64,000 nucleotides of DNA from positions 13,499 through 77,498 of the forward strand of contig CAZETS010000017.1 in assembly GCA_964515335.1 (NCBI GenBank), given 5' to 3'. The position numbers were made by a program, and so were the translations under genes. Positions within the stretch are counted from its first letter, which is position 1. Every line of letters begins with the position of its first letter. The notes beneath the pieces are model-generated. The model searched no databases. It saw nothing but the letters and a program-made list of their open reading frames with translations, and was not told the origin of the DNA. Below, one piece after another: positions 42,376-50,107 of this stretch. The DNA is from TMED88 sp964515335 (GTDB taxonomy: Bacteria > Myxococcota_A > UBA9160 > UBA4427).

Positions 42376-43344
42376 ATGAGGGCGACCGAAGGGCCGATCG
42401 CCGCCGCCGAGCCGGCGGCGAGCGCCCGGCCGACCCGCATCGCGATCGTGATCCCGTGCCACGACGAGGCCGACTCGGTGGCGCGCGTGGTGACGCGCTT
42501 CCGCGAGCAGCTGCCAGGCGCCGAGGTGGTCGTCGTCGACAACGCGTCGACGGACGACACCGCCGAGCGCGCCCGGCAGGCCGGCGCGCGGGTGGTCGTC
42601 GAGTCGCGGCTCGGCAAGGGATTCGCCCTGCTGACCGGCTTCGCGCAGACCCGTGACGCCGACATCACGGTGATGGTCGACGGCGACGACACCTACCCCG
42701 CCGCCGACGTCACACAGCTCATCGACGCGGCCACGAAGGAACGCGCCGACATGGTGATCGGCACGCGCCTCGAGGCCGCCGGCGCGGGCGCCCTGCCCGC
42801 CGGACACGGCCTCGGCAACCGGCTCTTCATCGCGCTGGTGCGATTGCTCTTCGGGATCCGGACGCGCGACCTCTTCTCGGGCTACCGGGTGCTCTCGCGC
42901 CGCTTCCTCGACACTACGCCGCTGGTCGCCACGGGCTTCGACGTGGAGGCCGAGCTGTCCGTGCAGGCACAGGTGCACGGCTTCCGGGTCGCCGAGGTGC
43001 CGATCGCCTACCGGGCGCGGCCATCCGGCAGCACGAGCAAGCTGCACACCTGGCGGGACGGCTACCGGATCCTGCGCGGCATCATGATCCTGTTTCGCGA
43101 CTACCGTCCGATGGCGTTCTTCGGCTCGCTCGCCGGCGCGCTGCTCGTAGCGTCTCTCTGGAGCGGCTACGCGCCGATCGACGACTTCGTGCGCACCGGA
43201 CTGGTCCACCACCTGCCGCGCGCCGTACTGGCGGCAGCGCTCTTCATCCTGGCGGCGCTGTCGATCGCGCTCGGCATCCTGCTCTCGTCCATCAACCGGC
43301 GGTCCGTCGAGCTGGCCGCGTTGATCCGGAAACGCCCGAATTGA
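42376..43344 (+). CDS. GT2-family glycosyltransferase with C-terminal membrane helices
   Basis: A 322-residue GT-A enzyme. The nucleotide site includes IAIVIPCHDEADSV, VVDNASTDDT and Asp102-Gly-Asp104 (MVDGDDTYP). Two membrane helices lie near the C-terminus (about 255-310), as in polyprenyl-phosphate sugar transferases such as GtrB or DPM1-like proteins. GGGAGG precedes the ATG. Its stop overlaps the next start (TTGA at 43341-43344). Substrate sugar unknown. Confidence 0.85.
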   Translation: MRATEGPIAAAEPAASARPTRIAIVIPCHDEADSVARVVTRFREQLPGAEVVVVDNASTDDTAERARQAGARVVVESRLGKGFALLTGFAQTRDADITVMVDGDDTYPAADVTQLIDAATKERADMVIGTRLEAAGAGALPAGHGLGNRLFIALVRLLFGIRTRDLFSGYRVLSRRFLDTTPLVATGFDVEAELSVQAQVHGFRVAEVPIAYRARPSGSTSKLHTWRDGYRILRGIMILFRDYRPMAFFGSLAGALLVASLWSGYAPIDDFVRTGLVHHLPRAVLAAALFILAALSIALGILLSSINRRSVELAALIRKRPN

Positions 43345-44369
43345 GCGGGACCGACGAGACGCCGCCCGACGTCTCGATCGTGGTGGTCAACTTCGAGGGC
43401 GCCTGCTCGGTCGAGGCGTGTCTCGACTCGCTCGTCGCCGACGCGACCCGGTCGCGCGAGATCCTCGTCGTCGACAACGCCTCGACGGACGGCAGCCCCG
43501 ACCTGATCGAGCGGATCGCCGCCGCGGCCGGCGACGTCCGGCTGCTGCGCAGCGATCACAACCTCGGCTACGCGGGCGCAGTGGACCTCGCCCTGCCCCA
43601 CTGCCGCGGCCGTTACGTGGCGGTGCTCAACATGGACGTCGTCGTCGAGCCGGGCTGGCTCGAGCCGTTGGTCGGCTACCTCGATGGCCACGACGAGGTC
43701 GCCGCAGCGAGCCCGCTGCTGCTGCTCGCCGAGGGCGACAGCGTGAACGCCGCGGGGCAGTGGATCCACGTCACCGGCCTCGGCTTCAACCGCGAGCTCG
43801 AGAGCCCGCGCGAAGTCATGGGCGACGAGCCCTTCGCGGTGGCCGGCCTGCACGGGGCGGCCTTCGCGGTGCGACGCGAGCTGCTCGATCGCATCGGCGG
43901 CATGGATGCGGGCGGCTTCCTCTACCACGAGGACGTGAACCTCTCGTGGCTGCTCCGCATGATGGGCTACGAGCTCGCGTGCGTGCCGGCCTCGGTGGTG
44001 CGGCACGACTACTTCCTGTCGATGCACCCCGGCAAGCTCGAGCTGCTCGAGCGCAACCGCGAAGCCATGCTGCGCGCCTACCTCGAGCCGGCGACGCGGC
44101 GGCGACTGCTGCCGTGGCGCCTGCTCACGGAGCTGATGCTGTGGGGCTACGCGCTGCTGCGCGGGCCGGACTTCCTGCGCGCCAAGCAGCGGGCCCTGCG
44201 CTGGGTGCGCGGGCACGACGAGCTGATCAGGCAGCGCCGCGCGCTCGCCACGAGGCTACGCGTGCGGTCCGACGAGGAGGTCATGCGACCGATGACGCGC
44301 GGTTATCCGATCCGGCAGCTGCTCACGCTGGCTTCCGAGCGCGGGGCGCCTCGGCGGCCGCTCCCGTAG
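43341..44369 (+). CDS. GT2-family glycosyltransferase (rhamnosyltransferase-like)
   Basis: A 342-residue glycosyltransferase. Motifs: VSIVVVNFEGACSVEACLDSL (in part), VDNASTDGS, NLGYAGAVDLAL, and the acceptor-side HEDVNLSWLLRMMGYEL, which is close to the ED-type catalytic motif of rhamnosyl-type GT2s. TTG start overlaps the previous stop. Its last 47 bases overlap the convergent GT2 gene. The acceptor is unknown; the operon likely builds surface polysaccharide or glycolipid. Confidence 0.85.
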   Translation: MSGTDETPPDVSIVVVNFEGACSVEACLDSLVADATRSREILVVDNASTDGSPDLIERIAAAAGDVRLLRSDHNLGYAGAVDLALPHCRGRYVAVLNMDVVVEPGWLEPLVGYLDGHDEVAAASPLLLLAEGDSVNAAGQWIHVTGLGFNRELESPREVMGDEPFAVAGLHGAAFAVRRELLDRIGGMDAGGFLYHEDVNLSWLLRMMGYELACVPASVVRHDYFLSMHPGKLELLERNREAMLRAYLEPATRRRLLPWRLLTELMLWGYALLRGPDFLRAKQRALRWVRGHDELIRQRRALATRLRVRSDEEVMRPMTRGYPIRQLLTLASERGAPRRPLP

Positions 44370-45348
44370 CGGGCTTCGGGTCGCGGGCGGGGGCGGGGTC
44401 GGGGTCGGGGTCGATCTCCATGCGGCGCAGGCGGTACGACACGTCCTCGAGGATCGAGCGGCTCGAGTTGATCAGGTCGGCAACGATGCCGGTCAGCAGC
44501 ATCTGGAACCCGGCCAGCATCAGGATGGCGGCCAGGATGAGCGACTGCACGTGAAGATGGTCGGTCTCGGTGAAGAAGAAGAAGTAGAGGAAGCGAAGGC
44601 CGAGCAGGACGCCCACCGCGAAGGTCGCGATGCCGAACGTCGCGAAGACCCGGAGCGCCCCGTACGACGAGTAGACGCGGATCATCACGCCTGCGGAGCG
44701 GGCCACGAACTCGGCGACGCTTCCGAACAGCCGCGACTCGCGTAGCTTGTCGTTCGTCCCGATCGGCACGCTCACGGTCGGGATCCGGCGACGCCCGGCC
44801 TGGATGAGGTGGTCGACCGTATGGTCGAAGGCCGTCGACATGTTGATCATCGACGCGGCCTGGCGCGAGTAGGCCTTGAATCCGCTGGCCGCGTCGGGCA
44901 CTTCGAGGTTGGCGAGGCGGCTGACGGTGCGGCTGCCGAAGCGCTGCAGCCACTTCTTGCCGGCCGAGAAGTGCTCGACGTCGGCGGTGCCGCGGTCGCC
45001 GATGACCAGCTCCGCGTGGCCCTCGAGGACCGGAGCCACGAGCTTCGCGATGTCCGCGCCGGCGTACTGGTTGTCGCCGTCGGTGTTCACGATGATGTCC
45101 GCGCCGTGCCGCAGGCAGTAGTCCATGCCGGCCGCGAAGGCGTGGCCGAGACCGCGATTTCGCGCGAAGCGGAGCACGTGCTGGACGCCGTGCTCGCGGG
45201 CCACCTCCGAGGTGCGGTCGCTGCTGCCGTCGTCGATGACGAGGACCTCGATCTCGTCGATACCGGGAAGGCTGCTCGGAATGTCGCGGAGCGTCGCCGG
45301 GAGGGTCTCCTCCTCGTTGAAGCAGGGAATCTGGACCATCAGCTTCAA
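44323..45348 (-). CDS. GT2-family polyprenyl-phosphate sugar transferase-like protein
   Basis: A 341-residue GT2 protein that begins LKLMVQIPCFNEEETLP; TTG 45348 has GGAGG about 9 bp upstream. The donor site is VLVIDDGSSDRTSEVA and NTDGDNQYAGADIA, so the catalytic loop reads DGDNQY. Two membrane helices follow (FGIATFAVGVLLGLRFLYFFF, LILAAILMLAGFQMLLT in part). The C-terminus is a Pro/Asp-rich low-complexity tail encoded by a GGGGTC repeat. It is convergent with, and overlaps by 47 bp, the plus-strand GT2 gene. Confidence 0.85.
   Translation of the reverse strand: MKLMVQIPCFNEEETLPATLRDIPSSLPGIDEIEVLVIDDGSSDRTSEVAREHGVQHVLRFARNRGLGHAFAAGMDYCLRHGADIIVNTDGDNQYAGADIAKLVAPVLEGHAELVIGDRGTADVEHFSAGKKWLQRFGSRTVSRLANLEVPDAASGFKAYSRQAASMINMSTAFDHTVDHLIQAGRRRIPTVSVPIGTNDKLRESRLFGSVAEFVARSAGVMIRVYSSYGALRVFATFGIATFAVGVLLGLRFLYFFFFTETDHLHVQSLILAAILMLAGFQMLLTGIVADLINSSRSILEDVSYRLRRMEIDPDPDPAPARDPKPATGAAAEAPRARKPA
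44385..44410. repeat. G-run repeat with G-quadruplex potential
   Basis: Five runs of three to five G separated by C or TC lie on the plus strand 15 bp after the plus-strand GT2 stop codon and inside the 3' coding end of the minus-strand GT2. The last three units are exact GGGGTC repeats. In the plus-strand RNA this could form a G-quadruplex; on the minus gene it encodes a DPDPDP tail. Confidence 0.6.
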
Positions 45349-45524
45349 GGCGCGCTTCCTCCGACGATGCGAACGGACGTCTACGAGAATACGGCATTCC
45401 CCGGGCGCCCGAACACCGAGGCCAGCGGATCCGGCCGGATTCCCTCTCGTGTCTGCTAGCCTGAGCGCCGATCCCCCCCTGTCGAGCGGCCACGCTGCGC
45501 CCACCATCGGGCCAACGCCGGCGC

Positions 45525-45555
45525 CGCCGATACAAAGTCGACACAACGCCGATAC
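45525..45555. promoter_or_regulatory. Direct repeat CGCCGATAC, two copies 22 bp apart
   Basis: CGCCGATAC occurs at 45525-45533 and 45547-45555, a spacing of two helical turns, just upstream of the first outer-membrane barrel gene (ATG 45576). It fits a pair of regulator sites. A TAGCCT box is at 45457-45462, about 110 bp upstream. Confidence 0.4.
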
Positions 45556-45575
45556 GAATCGGGGGAGTTCTACAG

Positions 45576-46202
45576 ATGGCAATCCGTCGCCTCATCGTGA
45601 CCGCACTCGCCGCGGCCGCGCTCTTCCTGGCCTCTCCGGTCCACGCCGGCGACTTCGGCAAGCGCGGGCTCTACCTGGGCGTGAACGGCGCCTACGGGCT
45701 CGACCTGCTCAGCACCGAGCTCGCGGGCGCGGTGGGCGTTCCGCTGCCGCCGGTCAGCTACGACAACTCGTGGGGGCTGAACGCACGCGTCGGCTACCGG
45801 GCCTTCAGCTTCCTCGCCCTCGAGGCCGAGTACGAGTGGATGAAGGGCATCGGCATCAACGTCAACGGCGCCCCGGTCGCCACCTACAAGCCGCACACGC
45901 TCACCGGCAACGTCAAGCTCTTCCTGCCGATCTGGCGCGTTCAGCCCTACCTGCTCGCCGGTGGCGGCGTGTCGATCTACGACGTCGAGGCAGTGGGCAC
46001 GGGCACCAGCCTCGCTTCGGGCACCGGCTTCGGATTTCGCGGCGGAGCGGGCCTCGACCTCTACGTCACCGAGTCGTTGTCGCTCAACGCGGAGGCGACC
46101 GCCGTCTTGAACACGTCGAAGTTCGACACGGACATCGGGGCCGCGACAGAGACCAGCCTCTATTACTTCTCGCTGTCGGCGGGGCTCGCCTACCACTTCT
46201 AG
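45576..46202 (+). CDS. Outer-membrane beta-barrel protein
   Basis: A 208-residue exported protein with an N-terminal signal peptide (LAAAALFLASPVHA), then an eight-strand-like pattern of alternating aromatic residues (YLGVNGAYGL, PYLLAGGGVSIY, SLSAGLAYHF) and a C-terminal Phe, which is the outer-membrane insertion signal. It resembles OmpW/opacity-like small barrels. A near paralogue follows at 46302. Function unknown. Confidence 0.8.
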   Translation: MAIRRLIVTALAAAALFLASPVHAGDFGKRGLYLGVNGAYGLDLLSTELAGAVGVPLPPVSYDNSWGLNARVGYRAFSFLALEAEYEWMKGIGINVNGAPVATYKPHTLTGNVKLFLPIWRVQPYLLAGGGVSIYDVEAVGTGTSLASGTGFGFRGGAGLDLYVTESLSLNAEATAVLNTSKFDTDIGAATETSLYYFSLSAGLAYHF

Positions 46203-46301
46203 CAGCTCTCCGATCAGGCCCCCCGCGCCGTCTGCTAGCGTTGGAGACGCGCGACCGACCCGCGCAACGGCGGAACGGCCGACGGCAAGGGGAGCCCGGA
46301 A

Positions 46302-46985
46302 ATGCGGATTCGTCGACTCGGCCGCGTCGCTTTCGCGACGGCCTGCACACTCTTCCTGGGCGTCCCGGGCGTCCCTGGAGGCAAGGCGTTCGCCAACGAC
46401 GAGTTCTCACGCGAGGGCTACTACGTCGCCGCCGGCGGCGTGTACGGGGTCGAGCTGCTCGACACGAGCCCGCTCTCGCAGCTGATCCTCACACCGCTCT
46501 CGACCAGCAACGGGTGGGGGCTGAACGTGCGCGCCGGCAACCGCGTGCAGAGCTGGCTGGCCTTCGAGCTCCAGTACGAGTGGATGCAGGGCATCGATAT
46601 CTCGCAGCCCGCCGCATCGATCGCGTCGCCCGGCCCCGGCACCATCGGCACCTACAGTCCCGACGTGATCACCGTGAACGCGAAGTTCCTGCTGCCGATC
46701 GGGCCAGCGCAGCCCTACCTGCTGGTCGGCGGTGGTCTGGTCAGCTACGACCTCGAGTTCCTCGGCGGCCTCAACGCCTGGAGCACCAGCTCCAACGGGT
46801 TCGCGTTTCGCGCAGGAGGCGGCGTCGACGCGTACCTGACCAAGCGGATCGTCTTCTTCGCGGAAGGCTCGCTCGTCCTGAATACCGACATCACCGAGTT
46901 TCCGGTCGCTCCCACCGGCCAGACCCCGAGCATCCAGGACCTCTACTACATCTCGGTCAGCGCCGGCTTCGCGTACCGGTTCTAG
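46302..46985 (+). CDS. Outer-membrane beta-barrel protein, paralogue of the preceding gene
   Basis: A 227-residue exported barrel, clearly related to the gene at 45576: GWGLNVRAGNR, QYEWMQGIDI, PYLLVGGGLVSY and a C-terminal Phe (FAYRF). The leader shares the 10-mer GTCTGCTAGC with the first gene. A tandem duplication followed by divergence is likely. No ligand or partner can be read. Confidence 0.8.
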   Translation: MRIRRLGRVAFATACTLFLGVPGVPGGKAFANDEFSREGYYVAAGGVYGVELLDTSPLSQLILTPLSTSNGWGLNVRAGNRVQSWLAFELQYEWMQGIDISQPAASIASPGPGTIGTYSPDVITVNAKFLLPIGPAQPYLLVGGGLVSYDLEFLGGLNAWSTSSNGFAFRAGGGVDAYLTKRIVFFAEGSLVLNTDITEFPVAPTGQTPSIQDLYYISVSAGFAYRF

Positions 46986-46993
46986 CGCGCGAC

Positions 46994-48496
46994 ATGGCGA
47001 GCAGCCGGCTGGAGCGACGCGCCGGCCTCATCGCGGCCGCGGTCGTCCTGCTCGTCGCTAGCGCGTCCGGCGCCGACGCCCCCGACGCCCTTCTCGCCGA
47101 CCCCGCCGACGCGGGACTCGGCGCCCTCGACGCGGGCGATTACGCGCTGGCCCTGCCGCTGCTCGAGCGCGCCGCCGAGATCGAGCCGGACGACGCCTTC
47201 CTCCACTACGCGCTCGGGGTGGCCGCCGTACAGCTCGGTCGCGACGTCGTGGCGAGCCGGGCGCTTCGCCGCGCCGCCGCCCTCGACCCGGAGCTGCCCG
47301 GCGTGCAGGCCGAGCTGGGGCTCGCGCTGGCCCGGCTGGACGACGACGAGGGCGCCGAGCGCCACCTCCTCGAGGCGCTGCTGCAGGGCCCGGAAGACCC
47401 CGACGTCTTGCTGCAGCTCGGCGTGCTCGACGCGAAGCGAGGACGCTTCGACCGGGCGATCCGCTACTTCGAGGACGCCGCGATCGTCGACCCCAGCTTC
47501 GCCGCCGTCGCCTGGTACGAGGCGGCCGGCGTCGCCCTCGACCGCGGCGACCTCGAGGCCGCGATCGCCTATCTGGAGCGCGCCTCCGTGGCGTCGGGCA
47601 GCGTGGCCGTGCGCGAACGAGCGGCCGAGCTGCTCGCCGCGCTCAGGCCCGCGCCGCCCCGGCGCATCGAGCTGTCGGCCGGCGCCGGCATCGAGTACGA
47701 CGACAACCTGACGGTCGTGGTGGCGGACGCCGTCACGGGCCGCAGCGACGTCGCGGGGGTCTTCGACGGCAGCATCGGCCTGTACGCGGTGCGACGCCCC
47801 GACCTGCAGCTCTCGGTCGGCTACGACTTCTTCCAGAGCGTGTATGCCGAAACGTCGCCGCTCGACCTGCAGTCCCACTCACCCTACGTCGCGCTCGCTG
47901 CCGGCGAGGGCCGGCTCGTCGGCCTCGCGAGCTACCGCTACGCGACCGACACGCTGGGCGGAAGCGGATTCATGTCGACCCACAGGGGCGACATCGAAGC
48001 CGAGCTGACGATCACATCGTGGCTGTGGGCGACGCTCGGGACGCGGGTGGAGGGCATGGCGTTCGACCAGTCGCCCGCCCGCGACGCCCAGCGAATCTCA
48101 CTCGGGATCGGCGCCAGCGTCTCCGGTCCCGCCGACGGCGTCTCCCTCGAGTTCGGCTGGCGGCCGGTCTGGACCGACGCACGGGGACCCGAGTTCGACT
48201 ACCGGGGCGACGTCGTCTCGACGAGCCTCTACTTCTCGCTGCCGCTCTCGCCCGATCGCCGCGTCGACCTCCGGCTCGGCCACGACTGGGAGGGGCGCGA
48301 CTACGACCACGACGACCCGCTCATCGGCGCCCGGCGGCGCGACTCCCGGCACCTGTTCGGCGCCGGCGCGTCGATGCTGCTGATGGGCCCCACGGAGATC
48401 GGCCTCGACTACCTGCACGTCTCGTCCAGCTCGAACATCCCCGAGCTGAACTACGGCGAGAACATCGCGACGCTCCGGCTCGGCGCCTTCTACTGA
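46994..48496 (+). CDS. TPR and outer-membrane beta-barrel fusion protein
   Basis: A 500-residue exported protein. After a signal-like segment (LIAAAVVLLVASASG), about 25-215 contains TPR repeats (LLERAAEIEPDDAFLHYALG and others), then a C-terminal barrel of about 270 residues with alternating strands and a C-terminal Tyr. TPR plus barrel resembles the surfaced-exposed export or polysaccharide-export proteins such as BcsC/PgaA. It is 8 bp downstream of the barrel paralogue, so the three form one cassette. Confidence 0.7.
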   Translation: MASSRLERRAGLIAAAVVLLVASASGADAPDALLADPADAGLGALDAGDYALALPLLERAAEIEPDDAFLHYALGVAAVQLGRDVVASRALRRAAALDPELPGVQAELGLALARLDDDEGAERHLLEALLQGPEDPDVLLQLGVLDAKRGRFDRAIRYFEDAAIVDPSFAAVAWYEAAGVALDRGDLEAAIAYLERASVASGSVAVRERAAELLAALRPAPPRRIELSAGAGIEYDDNLTVVVADAVTGRSDVAGVFDGSIGLYAVRRPDLQLSVGYDFFQSVYAETSPLDLQSHSPYVALAAGEGRLVGLASYRYATDTLGGSGFMSTHRGDIEAELTITSWLWATLGTRVEGMAFDQSPARDAQRISLGIGASVSGPADGVSLEFGWRPVWTDARGPEFDYRGDVVSTSLYFSLPLSPDRRVDLRLGHDWEGRDYDHDDPLIGARRRDSRHLFGAGASMLLMGPTEIGLDYLHVSSSSNIPELNYGENIATLRLGAFY

Positions 48497-48539
48497 GGGG
48501 CCGCCGCCGCGGTCGCTGACGGAAAGGCCGCGTGGACGG

Positions 48540-49283
48540 CTACCACTGCTCTTTGTGGGGACGCAGATCCAGCTCGAAGGTCCACGCCGAGGGATGCTGG
48601 GCGTGCAGCATCCAGAACGCGTCCGCGATTGCGTCGATGTCGAGCATCCCGTACTCGCCCTGGCGCTCGCGCAGGTCGGGAAACCGCGTGTTCAGCTGAT
48701 CGCCGTCGATCATCCCGTCGATCACGACGTGCCCGACGTGGATGCCGCGGGGGCCGAACTCGCGGGCCATCCCCTGAGCGACGCCGCGCAGCGCGGCCTT
48801 CGCCGACGCGAAGGCGGTGAAGGGCGGCCGCGAACGGATCGACGCGGTCGCGCCGGTGAAGAGGAGGCTGCCCGAGCCCTGGCCGACCATGCGCGTCGCG
48901 GCCTCGCGGCCGACCAGGAAGCCGCCGAAGCAGCAAAGGCGCCAGACGTCCTCGAAGAAGTCGTCGTCCATGTCGAGCAGGGCGCTGGGGCGATTGTTGC
49001 CGGCGTTGAAGGCCACCAGATCGAGTGACCCGCCCTCTTCCACCGCGCGATCGAGCAGCGCCCGGACGTCGTCGCTCACCGTGGTGTCGGTGGGCACGGC
49101 GCTCGCGCGGCCTCCGTCGCGTTCGATCTCGCCGACGACTCCCTCGAGCCGCTCCCGGGTGCGCCCGGCCGCGAAGACGTGAAGCCCCTCCCTGGCGAAT
49201 CGCCGGCACAGCGCCGCGCCGAGCCCCTGGCTCGCGCCCACGCCCACCACCACTGCGACTCGCCCGACTTCGCCGATCGCCAT
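48540..49283 (-). CDS. SDR-family oxidoreductase with Tyr replaced by Phe
   Basis: A 247-residue Rossmann-fold short-chain dehydrogenase/reductase-like protein. The nucleotide motif is Gly14-x-Gly16-x3-Gly20-x-Gly22 (GVGASQGLG). The usual catalytic YxxxK reads Phe158-x3-Lys162 (FASAK), so the general-acid Tyr is missing, although Lys is kept. Such proteins may bind NAD(P) without normal oxidoreductase activity or use another residue. GGAGGA precedes ATG 49283. No pathway neighbour. Confidence 0.85.
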   Translation of the reverse strand: MAIGEVGRVAVVVGVGASQGLGAALCRRFAREGLHVFAAGRTRERLEGVVGEIERDGGRASAVPTDTTVSDDVRALLDRAVEEGGSLDLVAFNAGNNRPSALLDMDDDFFEDVWRLCCFGGFLVGREAATRMVGQGSGSLLFTGATASIRSRPPFTAFASAKAALRGVAQGMAREFGPRGIHVGHVVIDGMIDGDQLNTRFPDLRERQGEYGMLDIDAIADAFWMLHAQHPSAWTFELDLRPHKEQW

Positions 49284-49533
49284 GCCTCGTCCTCCGCGCC
49301 CCTGGCGTGGCGCGATGCCTGCACCCCGAACCGGAGCCCAGCCGACGAACCCTTGCCGTCGTCCGGCCCCTACAGCGACACGCAACTCGGCTGCAACTCG
49401 GCTGCAGCCCGCTCTCCGGTTCCGCGCGAACGGATCGCGCACCTACAGTCTAGAACGACCGGTGACGAAGAAGTTAAGTAGAAGGCACCACCGGGAAAAT
49501 GCTGGTTGGCATCAGACGGGAAGGCCGAAATCG

Positions 49534-50076
49534 ATGCGCAAACGCACCCGCGGGTTCACCCTGGCCGAGCTGATGATCGTCGTCGCGATCATGGGCATCC
49601 TGGCCGCTGCGGCGATTCCCGTGTTCCACCGCTTCCAGCTGCGCGCGAAGACCTCCGAGGCCAAGGTGAACCTCGGCGCAATCCGCACGGCCGAGATGGC
49701 CGCCGTCTCGGAGTTCGGCCTCTTCATCGCCGCATCGACCTCCCCGGCCAGCTACGGCGGAACCAGCAGCATCACCTTCACCGACACCGGCCCGCCCGGC
49801 GCGAACTTCTCGACGCTCGGCTTCCAGCCGGAGGGCGAGGTGTACTTCAACTACTCGGTCTCGATCACGGACGCGGCGTTCACCGCGGAGGCCTCGGCCG
49901 ACATCGACGGCAACAACACCGCCCAGGTTTGGGGCTACCTGCTCCTGGACCCGAGCGGAGCCGCGGCCCCGCCCGTGATGGGATGCAACGGCGTCTTCGA
50001 CTCGACGACGGGCCTCGCGAATCTGACCAGCACGGTCGGGCCGTGCGCGGCCTCCTTCGGATTGAGCGAGTTCTAG
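49534..50076 (+). CDS. Type IV prepilin-like protein
   Basis: A 180-residue pilin-like protein. The leader MRKRTRG is cut before Phe8, followed by FTLAELMIVVAIMGILAAAAIP, with Glu at +5 of the mature protein, as in type IV pilins and pseudopilins. The soluble part has two cysteines near the C-terminus (MGCNGVF, GPCAAS) which could form the terminal D-loop disulphide. No assembly genes are adjacent, so the pilus or secretion system is elsewhere. Confidence 0.8.
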   Translation: MRKRTRGFTLAELMIVVAIMGILAAAAIPVFHRFQLRAKTSEAKVNLGAIRTAEMAAVSEFGLFIAASTSPASYGGTSSITFTDTGPPGANFSTLGFQPEGEVYFNYSVSITDAAFTAEASADIDGNNTAQVWGYLLLDPSGAAAPPVMGCNGVFDSTTGLANLTSTVGPCAASFGLSEF

Positions 50077-50107
50077 CACCGCACCAGCGTGCTACATCTG
50101 TCGGGCA

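Noticed and set aside
49440..49533. Sigma-54 promoter (-24/-12) ahead of the prepilin gene
   Set aside because: GGCAC and TGC are present but separated by 11 bp instead of about 5, so the spacing is wrong.
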